A stretch of 32,060 bases of DNA from Actinomycetes bacterium. Its GTDB lineage: Bacteria > Actinomycetota > Actinomycetes > Actinomycetales > Microbacteriaceae. Below, piece by piece: positions 23,458-31,011 of the stretch (positions are counted from its first letter, which is position 1; each line of letters starts with the position of its first letter). The stretch covers positions 1-32,060 of the forward strand of contig JAEXHA010000096.1 of the NCBI GenBank assembly GCA_023450335.1, read 5' to 3'. The notes beneath the pieces were generated by a model. That model was given only the letters and a program-made list of their open reading frames with translations, ran no database searches and was not told where the DNA came from. Made by a program: the position numbers and the translations under genes.

Positions 23458-24267
23458 TCAGCCGACCAGCCGTGCGCGCAGTGCGGCCAGCTCATCGTCG
23501 GTGAGCCCGCCCGAGCGCAGGTAGGCCGCCGAGCCGCCCCGCGCGTCGATCCAGGCCAGAGCCTGTTCGATCGCCGCCGCCGGCGACTCGGTCATGAGCT
23601 CGCGGATCGTCGGCGTGATCGGCGCGCCCAGCTGCGATATCGCCGCGAGCATGCGTTCGGCCCAGGGCCCGGCGAGATTCTGCTGGGTCTGCACATAGTC
23701 GGCCACGATGGCCTCGCGGGCGACGCCCACGGCATCGAGGATCAGTGCGACAGCCACCCCGGTGCGATCTTTGCCGGCCGTGCAGTGCACCAGCACGGCG
23801 CGGGGCTCGTCATCTGCCGATGCCGCCACCAACCGGGCGGTCTCGGCGAACGCGCCCGCGCTGTGCACCAGCATCTGGAGATACAGGTCGGCCAGTGACG
23901 GCAGTGACGCGACCGCCTGCTCGATGGCCGCGGCGCTCAGGTCGCTGCGTTCGGCGGCCGCTTTCGCAGCGCCGGTCAACGCGCCCTCCAGCACCGAGAG
24001 TTCGACGACCCGCAACGGCCGGTCGGCCGGCAGCCGTTCGGGCGCGGAGGCACGCTCCATCGGCGTGCGGAAGTCGGCGATCACGCCGATGGGGCTCGCC
24101 GACAACGCCGCGACCCCGGCATCCGTCAGTCCGCTGAGCGCGTCGGCACGGAACAGGACGCCGGCGCGGACCGCACCACCCGCCGTCAGCGGCAGGCCCC
24201 CGACGTCGCGGAAGTTGACCGCGCCCTCAAGGGCCACGGCGCCCGGCGCGTCGGGCGATCCGGTCAC
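23458..24267 (-). CDS. Tyrosine-type protein phosphatase (HCxxGKDRTG type)
   Basis: A 269-aa phosphatase of the family that includes mycobacterial PtpB. The active-site loop is HCTAGKDRTG with nucleophile C162 and R168. The N-terminal segment NFRDVGGLPLTAGGAVRAGVLFRADALSGLT and the general-acid region IADFRTPMERASAPE are typical. No signal peptide is evident. Its ATG overlaps the end of aspS by 4 bp, so it is expressed downstream of the tRNA synthetase. Substrates may be phosphotyrosine, phosphoinositide or dual-specificity; sequence does not decide. Confidence 0.92.
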   Translation of the reverse strand: MTGSPDAPGAVALEGAVNFRDVGGLPLTAGGAVRAGVLFRADALSGLTDAGVAALSASPIGVIADFRTPMERASAPERLPADRPLRVVELSVLEGALTGAAKAAAERSDLSAAAIEQAVASLPSLADLYLQMLVHSAGAFAETARLVAASADDEPRAVLVHCTAGKDRTGVAVALILDAVGVAREAIVADYVQTQQNLAGPWAERMLAAISQLGAPITPTIRELMTESPAAAIEQALAWIDARGGSAAYLRSGGLTDDELAALRARLVG

Positions 24268-25604
24268 GGTGCCAGACGCGTCGGCCCGCGGAACAGGTAG
24301 GTGACCTCGCGGATCGAGTCCTGGCCCAGCAGCAGCATCATCACGCGGGCCAGACCCATGCCGAACCCGCCGTGGGGCGGGGCGCCGTAGCGGAAGAAGT
24401 CGAAGTAGAAGTCGAGGTGCTCGGGCTCGAGACCCTTCTCGGCGGCCTGCGCGATGAGCACGTCGACGCGGTGCTCACGCTGCGCGCCGGTGGTGATCTC
24501 GACACCCTTGTACAGCAGGTCGTACGACTTGGTCAGCCCGGTGGCCTCATCGCGCATGTGATAGAACGCGCGGATCTCGGGGTGGTAGTCGGTGATGAAG
24601 ACGAACTCGTGGCCGTAGGTCTCCAGCGCATGCGCCGAGATCTGACGCTCGCCCTCGGGGTCGAGGTCGCCGTCGGTGCGGGGGATCTCGTAGCCCCGGG
24701 CCTTCACGATCTCACGTGCCTCGGCCAGCGGGATGCGCGGGAAGGGCACCGTCGGCACGACGATGTCGAGATCGAACAGCTCCTTGATCTCGGCGCCGTG
24801 CTTCTCAGCGACGGCGCCGATCGCCGTGGCCAGCAGCTCCTCCTGCATGCGGGCGACGTCCTCGTGCGAGTCGATCCAGCTGATCTCGGCGTCGATCGAG
24901 GTGAACTCGGTGGCGTGCCGGCTGGTGAACGAGGGGTCGGCGCGGAAGGCCGGCGCGATCTCGAAGATCTTGCCGAAGCCGGCGACCTGTGCCATCTGCT
25001 TGAAGAACTGCGGGGACTGCGCGAGGTACGCGGTCTGGTCGTCGAAGTACTCGAGTGAGAACAGCTCGGCGTTGGACTCCGACGCCGAGGCCATGAGCTT
25101 GGGGGAGTGTACCTCGATGTAGTCGCGCTCGATCCAGTACGAGCGCATCGCGTGCTCGAGGGTCGTCTGCACGCGGAAGATCAGATTGTTGCGGCGCTGA
25201 CGCAGGTCGAGGAAGCGCCAGTCCATGCGCTTGTCGAGCCCCGAGTCGGCTGCGATCGGCGTCTCGGGCAGGGCCGCGGCGGCGACGTCCAGGGCCCCGA
25301 TCTTGATCTCGACGCCGCCGAGCTTGACCCGCTCGTCATGCTTGAGTTCGCCGGTCACCGTGAGGAAGGTGCCGTGGGTCAGTTCGGAGATGAGCGACGT
25401 GAGGGCCAGGGCTCCGGCATCCTGCTCGGACCCGTCCTCGGCCGGGCGGGTGGCGGGGTTGACCAGCTGCACCGAGCCGGTCTCGTCACGCAGGATGACG
25501 AACTGCACCTTCTTCTGATCGCGGACGGTCTCGACCCATCCCGATACCGAGACGGGACCGTCTTGACGTGTCTGCAACTGCTGGACCAATACGCGTTCGC
25601 TCAC
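24264..25604 (-). CDS. aspS: Aspartate-tRNA ligase, archaeal/eukaryotic type
   Basis: Charges tRNA with aspartate. 446 aa with the GTG start at 25604 (VSERVLVQQL); the frame could run up to 25688, but a TAGACT hexamer (plus-strand 25613-25618) sits 8 nt before the GTG and fits leaderless transcription from there. N-terminal OB fold (PVSVSGWVETVRDQKKVQFV), class II motif 2 (FRADPSFTSRH, then EFTSIDAEI) and motif 3 (GFGMGLARVMMLLLG). The ~440-aa length, without the GAD insertion of bacterial AspRS (~590 aa), marks it as the archaeal type. Such enzymes may also charge tRNA-Asn in genomes that use GatCAB. Whether this one discriminates cannot be settled here. Confidence 0.93.
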   Translation of the reverse strand: MSERVLVQQLQTRQDGPVSVSGWVETVRDQKKVQFVILRDETGSVQLVNPATRPAEDGSEQDAGALALTSLISELTHGTFLTVTGELKHDERVKLGGVEIKIGALDVAAAALPETPIAADSGLDKRMDWRFLDLRQRRNNLIFRVQTTLEHAMRSYWIERDYIEVHSPKLMASASESNAELFSLEYFDDQTAYLAQSPQFFKQMAQVAGFGKIFEIAPAFRADPSFTSRHATEFTSIDAEISWIDSHEDVARMQEELLATAIGAVAEKHGAEIKELFDLDIVVPTVPFPRIPLAEAREIVKARGYEIPRTDGDLDPEGERQISAHALETYGHEFVFITDYHPEIRAFYHMRDEATGLTKSYDLLYKGVEITTGAQREHRVDVLIAQAAEKGLEPEHLDFYFDFFRYGAPPHGGFGMGLARVMMLLLGQDSIREVTYLFRGPTRLAP

Positions 25605-25612
25605 GAGGAGAC

Positions 25613-25618
25613 AGTCTA
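25613..25618 (-). promoter_or_regulatory. -10 hexamer of aspS
   Basis: TAGACT on the minus strand, 8 nt before the GTG start. Confidence 0.5.
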
Positions 25619-25686
25619 CGTGGGCCGTCTGGGCGGGACCGGCGCCGTGCCAGGAGCCGTGAGGCCGTTCGCGCAAGGGGGCTGAC

Positions 25687-25718
25687 ATCCCCGACCGATG
25701 CGCGCAGGGTCAGGGGAT
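25687..25718. promoter_or_regulatory. Stem-loop between aspS and the FMN reductase gene
   Basis: ATCCCC-GACC pairs with GGTC-A-GGGGAT (10 bp with one bulged A, 11-nt loop), 29 bp before the reductase start. It could be an operator or a leader hairpin of that gene. The rest of the 142-bp interval between the divergent starts shows only the aspS -10 and the GAAAGG ribosome binding site at about 25733. Confidence 0.4.
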
Positions 25719-25746
25719 CGACACCTCTCTCAGAAAGGCGCAGACG

Positions 25747-26337
25747 ATGTCATTTGTCATCGAGCACGAACCTCCCTACCGGGTCGGCTACTTCGTGGGC
25801 AGTCTCGCGAAAGCCTCGATCAATCGCACACTCTCGAAGGCGCTCATCCGCCTCGCACCGGATGACCTGGAGTTCACCGAGATCCCGATCGGCGATCTGC
25901 CGCTGTACAGCTACGACTACGACGAGGACTACCCGCCGGTGGCGCGCGAGCTCAAGCAGGCGATCGAAGCTGCCGATGCGGTGCTGTTCGTCACTCCCGA
26001 GTACAACCGTTCGATCCCGGGCGGGCTGAAGAACGCCATCGACTGGGCGAGCAGGCCGTGGGGTGAGAACTCCCTCACGCGAAAGCCCTCGGCCGTCATC
26101 GGCGCCTCGCCCGGGGCGATCGGCACCGCCGTGGCACAGCAGAGCCTGCGCAGCGTGCTGTCGTTCTGCAACTCGCCGCAGATGAACGCTCCCGAGGCGT
26201 ACATCACGATGACCTCCGGCCTCATCACAGACGACGGCGAGGTGACCGACGAGGGCACCGCCGAGTTCCTGCGCAGCTTCATGGCGGAGTTCCACATATT
26301 CATCCAGCGGGTGCTCACCGTCGTGCCGCGCGCCTGA
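25747..26337 (+). CDS. NADPH-dependent FMN reductase family protein
   Basis: A 196-aa flavodoxin-like oxidoreductase. The FMN phosphate loop is GSLAKASINRTLSKAL (from about 18), the isoalloxazine contact is TPEYNRSIPGGLKNAIDW, and GASPGAIGTAVAQQSLR follows. This matches the chromate reductase/azoreductase-type YieF/ChrR group, which reduce quinones and other electron acceptors with two electrons. GAAAGG lies 8 nt before the ATG. It is a single-gene transcript divergent from aspS and is followed by two imperfect palindromes. Physiological substrate unknown. Confidence 0.92.
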   Translation: MSFVIEHEPPYRVGYFVGSLAKASINRTLSKALIRLAPDDLEFTEIPIGDLPLYSYDYDEDYPPVARELKQAIEAADAVLFVTPEYNRSIPGGLKNAIDWASRPWGENSLTRKPSAVIGASPGAIGTAVAQQSLRSVLSFCNSPQMNAPEAYITMTSGLITDDGEVTDEGTAEFLRSFMAEFHIFIQRVLTVVPRA

Positions 26338-26362
26338 CGTGCCCGGCGAGCGAGCGCAACGA

Positions 26363-26405
26363 CCCTCGACACGCTCGGGATAGCCCGCCCTCACTGCGGG
26401 GGCTA
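26363..26405. terminator. Two palindromes after the FMN reductase gene
   Basis: CCCTCGACACGCTCGGG (26363-26379) resembles the REP-like CCCTTCGACAAGCTCAGGG repeat common in actinobacterial genomes. Directly after it TAGCCCGC (26381-26388) can pair with GCGGGGGCTA (26396-26405) with two extra G. They may end the reductase transcript and separate it from the DedA promoter. Confidence 0.45.
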
Positions 26406-26434
26406 CCTCCCATGAACCGCTCACCCCCGTCCTC

Positions 26435-26440
26435 TACCGT
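26435..26440 (+). promoter_or_regulatory. -10 hexamer of the dedA-family gene
   Basis: TACCGT, 6 nt before the GTG at 26447. Confidence 0.5.
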
Positions 26441-26446
26441 GGGTGT

Positions 26447-27112
26447 GTGACTTCATCTGCAACCGACGGCTCCTGGCTGAGCGCACTGGTCGACGGGATC
26501 GTCTCGCTGATGGACGTCATCGGTCCGGTCGGGGCCGGCATCGCCATCGCGCTTGAGAACCTCTTCCCGCCGCTGCCCAGCGAAGTGATCCTGCCGATGG
26601 CGGGCCTCGCGGCCGGTCAGGGCTCCTTCTCGCTGCTCGAAGCGCTGCTGTGGACCACCGCCGGCTCGGTCGTGGGTGCCCTCGTGCTCTACGGGCTGGG
26701 TGCCTGGCTCGGCCTGCGTCGCGTGCGCGCCATCGCCGAGTGGATGCCGCTGATCAAGGTGCAGGACGTCGACCGCACCGTCGAGTGGTTCGGCAGGCAC
26801 GGCGGCAAGGCCGTCTTCTTCGGGCGGATGATCCCGATCTTCCGCAGCCTCATCTCCATCCCCGCCGGCGTCGTGCGCATGCCGCTGTGGCGCTTCACGC
26901 TGCTGACGTTGGCGGGCTCCGCCATCTGGAACTCGGTGTTCGTGCTGGCCGGGTACATCCTGGGCGACCAGTGGCACGTCGTCGAGACCTACGCCGACGT
27001 GCTGCAGTATGTCGTCATCGCGGTGGCGGTCATCGCCGTGGTCGTGTTCATCGCCGTACGGGTGCGCCAGCTGCGCGCCGGCCGGCGCACGCCCGACGTC
27101 GACGCCGCGTGA
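26447..27112 (+). CDS. DedA-family membrane protein
   Basis: A 221-aa membrane protein of the DedA/VTT family, members of which act as undecaprenyl-phosphate or phospholipid flippases. The family motif regions are ENLFPPLPSEVILPMAGLAA (E39, the acidic residue in the re-entrant loop) and FFGRMIPIFRSLISIPAGVVRM, which carries the conserved FxxRxxPxxRxxxxxxAG arginines. Four to five further hydrophobic segments follow, ending in a basic cytoplasmic tail. The GTG start fits the TACCGT hexamer 6 nt upstream. Single gene, 80 bp before the cytochrome-biogenesis operon promoter. Confidence 0.93.
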   Translation: MTSSATDGSWLSALVDGIVSLMDVIGPVGAGIAIALENLFPPLPSEVILPMAGLAAGQGSFSLLEALLWTTAGSVVGALVLYGLGAWLGLRRVRAIAEWMPLIKVQDVDRTVEWFGRHGGKAVFFGRMIPIFRSLISIPAGVVRMPLWRFTLLTLAGSAIWNSVFVLAGYILGDQWHVVETYADVLQYVVIAVAVIAVVVFIAVRVRQLRAGRRTPDVDAA

Positions 27113-27180
27113 TCGCAGCGCGCACAGGCCGCCCGGCCGCACCCAGGTTGCACTCAGGCTGTCCATAGCCACCCCCCACG

Positions 27181-27186
27181 TAGACT
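27181..27186 (+). promoter_or_regulatory. -10 hexamer of the cytochrome c biogenesis operon
   Basis: TAGACT, 6 nt before the GTG of the histidine phosphatase gene, the first of five tightly packed genes. Confidence 0.55.
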
Positions 27187-27192
27187 GGGGCG

Positions 27193-27822
27193 GTGCCCGC
27201 CGCTCGCCTCCATCTCGTGCGCCACGGAGAGGTTCACAACCCTCGTCGTGTGCTCTACGGACGGCTTCCGGAGTTCCGGCTGAGCGCCGAGGGACGCCAG
27301 ATGGCGCGTGCCGCCGCCGAGCACATCCACGCGATGGAACGCCCCGTCGGCGCCCTGGTCTGCTCACCCCTCGAGCGCACGCGCGAATCGGCGGTGCCGT
27401 TCACCGAGCTGTTCGGCGCCGAGCCGGTGATCGACGCCCGCGTCATCGAGCCGACGAACGTGTTCGAGGGAAGGCGCATGAAGCGCGCGCTCATGAACCC
27501 GATCAACTGGCGGCACCTGCGCGCTCCCGAGGTGCCCAGCTGGGGCGAGCCGTATGCGCAGGTGGTCGCCCGCATGGATGCCGCGATGCGCGACGCCTGG
27601 CACCGCACGGCCGGCGGAGATGTCGTCATCGTGTCGCACCAGCTGCCGATCTGGGTCACCCACCTCGCCATCGCGGGCAAGCCCCTGCGCCACGACCCCC
27701 GCCGCCGTCGCTGTGCCCTCTCGAGCGTGACGAGCTTCGAGCTCGCCGGCGATTCGTGGCACGAGATCGAGTACGCGGAACCTGCCCAGACCGGTGCTGC
27801 CGTGGATGTGGGGGCCGTATGA
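27193..27822 (+). CDS. Histidine phosphatase family protein
   Basis: A 209-aa phosphatase of the phosphoglycerate-mutase-like superfamily. The catalytic RHG is at 10-12 (LHLVRHGEVHN), the phosphate pocket Arg is in PLERTRESA, an acid/base Glu in the central region, and the second histidine is in IVSHQLPIW. The fully conserved gene order with the thioredoxin-like lipoprotein, ccdA, resB and ccsB (as in M. tuberculosis Rv0525-Rv0529) points to a role connected with that pathway, though none is established to my knowledge. GTG start, leaderless by the TAGACT hexamer. Its stop overlaps the next start (ATGA). Confidence 0.9.
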   Translation: MPAARLHLVRHGEVHNPRRVLYGRLPEFRLSAEGRQMARAAAEHIHAMERPVGALVCSPLERTRESAVPFTELFGAEPVIDARVIEPTNVFEGRRMKRALMNPINWRHLRAPEVPSWGEPYAQVVARMDAAMRDAWHRTAGGDVVIVSHQLPIWVTHLAIAGKPLRHDPRRRRCALSSVTSFELAGDSWHEIEYAEPAQTGAAVDVGAV

Positions 27823-28421
27823 CCGCCCTTGGCCGCATCGCCGCCGCCGTCGTCGCGGCCGCGCTCGCCGTATCGCTGACCGCCTGCACGAGCGAGAACG
27901 ACGACCTTGCCTCGCAGTACAAGCAGGGAAGCAACCAGGGCTTCATCTCCAGCGACGGGCGCCTCGAAGAGATCCCGGCTACCGAGCGCGGTGAGCCGGT
28001 CGAGTTCACCGCCACGGCCGTCGACGGCTCCACGATCACCAGTGCCGACTACGACGACCAGGTGCTCGTCCTCAACTTCTGGTACGCCCAGTGCGGTCCG
28101 TGCCGGGCCGAGGCGCCCTTCCTCGAAGAGGCCTATGAGGCCACCGCGCCCGAAGCCGCGTTCCTCGGCGTGAACATCTACGACGGCCCCGAGCAGGCGC
28201 AGTCGTTCGAGGAGACCTACGGCATCAGCTACCCGTCCGTCCTCGCCCGCGGCGACACCGACCTCAAGCTGTCGTTCGTGGCGTGGACGTCGCTGCAGGC
28301 GGCCCCCACCACCCTCGTGCTCGACAGCGAGGGCCGGGTCGCCGCGCGCTTCTTCGGGCAGCTCGACAGTGGCTACGCCCTGCGCGAGATCGTCGAAGAC
28401 GTGCTCGCGGAGGCCTCGTGA
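27819..28421 (+). CDS. resA: TlpA/ResA-like thiol-disulfide lipoprotein
   Basis: A 200-aa exported thioredoxin-fold protein that reduces the haem-binding cysteines of apocytochrome c. Signal peptide with lipobox LTAC, so C23 is the predicted lipidated residue. After a ~45-residue linker the active site C92-G-P-C95 (FWYAQCGPCRAEAP) and the cis-proline in QAAPTTLVLD define the fold. It takes electrons from CcdA, encoded directly downstream. It overlaps the phosphatase stop by 4 bp and the ccdA start by 4 bp (GTGA). The ATG at 27819 is the only start compatible with the signal peptide. Confidence 0.93.
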   Translation: MTALGRIAAAVVAAALAVSLTACTSENDDLASQYKQGSNQGFISSDGRLEEIPATERGEPVEFTATAVDGSTITSADYDDQVLVLNFWYAQCGPCRAEAPFLEEAYEATAPEAAFLGVNIYDGPEQAQSFEETYGISYPSVLARGDTDLKLSFVAWTSLQAAPTTLVLDSEGRVAARFFGQLDSGYALREIVEDVLAEAS

Positions 28422-29284
28422 ACCCGGGCGACGTCGTCTTCGACGGCGCGCTGTGGATCGCGATCCCCATCGCCATGCTCGCCGGCCTCGTCTCGTTCCT
28501 CTCACCGTGCGTGCTGCCGCTCGTGCCCGGCTATCTCGGGTTCCTCGGCGGCGCCGCCGCGGGCCGGACGACGCGTGCCGCCGCTGTCGCGGCCGAAGAT
28601 CGGACGCTCGCATCGGCTTCAGGCACCTCCGCCGATGCGGTGCGAATGTCGCGGGACCCTGCGAAGCCCGCCGCCTCGGCGCGGGTGACGCCGGTGGATG
28701 CCACGAGCCGGGGCCGTCTGCTGCTGGGCGTGGCCCTGTTCATCGCCGGTTTCACCGTCGTGTTCGTCGCCATGGGAGTTTTCGCGGGCACGGTCGGCCG
28801 CGTCTTCCTCGAGTATCAGGACCCGATCACGCGCGTGCTCGGGATCGTGATCATCGCGATGGGCCTCGTGTTCATCGGCGTCTTCGGGTTCGCGCAGCGC
28901 ACCTTCCGCCCGCACATGCGCGAGAACCTGGGTCTGGTCGGCGCCCCACTGCTGGGCGTCGCGATGGGGCTGGGTTGGGCGCCGTGCATCGGGCCCACCC
29001 TCGCCGCGATCCTCACGATGGGCTACAGCCAGGCCGACCCCGCCCGCGCGGGCCTGCTCGCCGTCGCCTACTCGATCGGCCTCGGTCTGCCCTTCCTGCT
29101 CCTGGCCGTCGGCTTCGGCTGGGCGACACGGTCGGTCGCCTTCTTCCGGCGTCACATCCGCGCGATCAACATCGTCGGCGGCGCGGTGCTGATCATCCTC
29201 GGCCTCCTGATGGTGACCGGGGTGTGGACCGCGGTCATGTCTGAATTGATGGGGGTGATGAGCAGTGTCGAACTCCCGCTCTGA
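28418..29284 (+). CDS. ccdA: CcdA cytochrome c biogenesis protein (thiol reductant carrier)
   Basis: A 288-aa membrane protein that passes electrons from cytoplasmic thioredoxin to the exported TlpA-like protein. The redox cysteines are C31 in LSPCVLPLVPGYL and C190 in LGWAPCIGPTLAAI, in the pseudo-symmetric PC motifs of the family. Six hydrophobic segments are visible. Between the first and second lies a ~50-residue polar Ala/Thr/Arg-rich loop (about 46-98), longer than in compact ~230-aa CcdA proteins. GTG start overlapping the previous stop; its 3' end overlaps the resB start by 20 bp. Confidence 0.94.
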   Translation: MNPGDVVFDGALWIAIPIAMLAGLVSFLSPCVLPLVPGYLGFLGGAAAGRTTRAAAVAAEDRTLASASGTSADAVRMSRDPAKPAASARVTPVDATSRGRLLLGVALFIAGFTVVFVAMGVFAGTVGRVFLEYQDPITRVLGIVIIAMGLVFIGVFGFAQRTFRPHMRENLGLVGAPLLGVAMGLGWAPCIGPTLAAILTMGYSQADPARAGLLAVAYSIGLGLPFLLLAVGFGWATRSVAFFRRHIRAINIVGGAVLIILGLLMVTGVWTAVMSELMGVMSSVELPL

Positions 29285-31001
29285 CGCGGTCGACCCGCTG
29301 CGACCGGCCGACCACGCCGACTCTCCGGCATCCACCCCCCAGATCACCCAACCGCAGCTTGGGCTGGTCGGGTGGCTGCGGTGGGGCTGGCGGCAGCTGA
29401 CGAGCATGCGCACCGCGCTCGTGCTGCTACTGCTGCTTGCCATCGCCGCGGTGCCGGGATCGCTCGTGCCGCAGCGCAGCGCCGACCCGAACGGCGTCAC
29501 GCAGTACCGCGCCGACAACCCCGACCTGTTCCCGGTCCTCGACGCTCTGCAGCTGTTCGACGTCTACACCTCGGTGTGGTTCTCAGCGATCTACATCCTG
29601 CTGTTCATCTCGCTGATCGGCTGCGTGATCCCGCGCACGAAACACCACTGGAAGGCGCTGCGCGCCCGCCCGCCGCGCACGCCCGCCCGGCTGTCGCGTC
29701 TCGATGACCACGCCGAGGCGACGGTGCGTCCGGCGCAGGGGGTCGATGCAGGGCAAGCGGCCGCCACGGCCATCGACCTCGCCGAGGTGCAGCTGAAGAA
29801 GGCCGGTTACCGCGTCGAGCGCTACGACGCGCGCGGTGCGGCATCGGTGTCGGCCGAGCGCGGATACCTGCGCGAGACCGGCAACCTCGTCTTCCATGGC
29901 GCGCTGGTCGGCGTGTTGGTGGCGGTGGGCATCGGCGGAGGCTTCACCTACACCGGGCAGACCGTGATCATCGAGGACGAGGGGTTCGTGAACTCGCTCG
30001 GCATGGGCTACTCATCCTTCAACCCGGGCCGGTTCGTCGACACCGAGAACCTCTCGCCGTATTCGATCACCCTCGACCGGTTCGACGTGTCCTACGTCGA
30101 GGTCGGCCAAGCCGGGCAGGGGCAGGCCGGCGACTTCGCCGCGCATGTGACCACGCGTGAGCCCGGAGGCGATCCCGTCGAGGACGTCGTGCGCGTCAAC
30201 CATCCGATCACCGTGCTCGGCGACCGCATCTACCTCATGGGCAACGGCTACGCGCCCACGATCACCGTGCGTGACGCCGACGGTGAGGCTGTCTTCCGCG
30301 AGTCCGTGCCGTTCCTGCCGCAGGATGCGAACATGACCTCGCAGGGCGTTGTCAAGGTCGCCGACGGGCTGTCCGAGCAGGTCGGGCTGGCCGGATTCTT
30401 CTACCCGACGGCCGTCAACGGGCACGGCGGGGCGCTCGCCTCGGGATACGGTGACCTGCTCGCCCCGGTGCTGACCTTCTGGGTGTACGAGGGCGACCTG
30501 GGCATCGATGACGGCACGGCCCGGTCGGTGTACACCCTCGATCCGACGGGCATGACGCAGATCGCCGGCGGAGACAGCGAGAACGCGGCGCTCGAGCTCG
30601 CACCGGGCGAAACCGTCGACCTGCCCAACGGGCTCGGCACGATCACGTTCGAAGATGCCACCGCCGACGGCGCCGACGAAGTGGTGAAGCGCTACGTGTC
30701 GCTGTCGGTCCACCGCGACGTCGGGGCGCCGTGGGTACTCGCCTTCGCGATCCTCGCTCTGGCCGGGCTGCTGGTGGCCCTGTTCGTGCCGCGCCGGCGC
30801 ATGTGGGTCAAGGCGACCCCGGCCGGGAAGACCCTCGAGCTCGAGTACGCGGGTCTGGCCCGTGGCGAAGATCCCGCCATCGCGGCGGCCGTCGCCGACC
30901 TGGCGCGCGACCACGCGGCGGCCCTGCGCGGTGCCGGCATGACGGCGGCCGACGACGCGACCGCCGCCCCCGACCCTGATGCCACCGACGACCGAAAGTA
31001 G
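29265..31001 (+). CDS. resB: ResB, cytochrome c synthase accessory membrane protein
   Basis: A 578-aa component of the system II haem-delivery and ligation complex with CcsB. Hydrophobic segments lie at about 51-66, 104-122, 208-226 and near 505-525. Between the third and fourth is a large outside domain of ~280 residues. H211 in GNLVFHGALVG corresponds to the conserved haem-binding histidine of TM3. The SVHRDVGAPWVLAFA stretch before the last helix is also family-typical. The acidic Ala/Asp tail is cytoplasmic. GTG start within the ccdA end, with GGGGGTG about 8 nt upstream. Its stop TAG is at the same time the first three bases of the -10 hexamer for ccsB. Confidence 0.95.
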   Translation: MSNSRSDAVDPLRPADHADSPASTPQITQPQLGLVGWLRWGWRQLTSMRTALVLLLLLAIAAVPGSLVPQRSADPNGVTQYRADNPDLFPVLDALQLFDVYTSVWFSAIYILLFISLIGCVIPRTKHHWKALRARPPRTPARLSRLDDHAEATVRPAQGVDAGQAAATAIDLAEVQLKKAGYRVERYDARGAASVSAERGYLRETGNLVFHGALVGVLVAVGIGGGFTYTGQTVIIEDEGFVNSLGMGYSSFNPGRFVDTENLSPYSITLDRFDVSYVEVGQAGQGQAGDFAAHVTTREPGGDPVEDVVRVNHPITVLGDRIYLMGNGYAPTITVRDADGEAVFRESVPFLPQDANMTSQGVVKVADGLSEQVGLAGFFYPTAVNGHGGALASGYGDLLAPVLTFWVYEGDLGIDDGTARSVYTLDPTGMTQIAGGDSENAALELAPGETVDLPNGLGTITFEDATADGADEVVKRYVSLSVHRDVGAPWVLAFAILALAGLLVALFVPRRRMWVKATPAGKTLELEYAGLARGEDPAIAAAVADLARDHAAALRGAGMTAADDATAAPDPDATDDRK

Positions 31002-31004
31002 ACT
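30999..31004 (+). promoter_or_regulatory. -10 hexamer TAGACT for ccsB, overlapping the resB stop
   Basis: TAGACT ends 7 nt before the ATG at 31012. The spacing equals that of other presumed leaderless genes, so ccsB may have its own promoter besides read-through from the operon. A -35 would lie in the last codons of resB. Confidence 0.5.
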
Positions 31005-31011
31005 GATGGCC

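Noticed and set aside
25605..25688. N-terminal extension of AspRS by 28 residues
   Set aside because: The extra sequence covers the TAGACT hexamer and has no family similarity; the GTG at 25604 gives the normal N-terminus.
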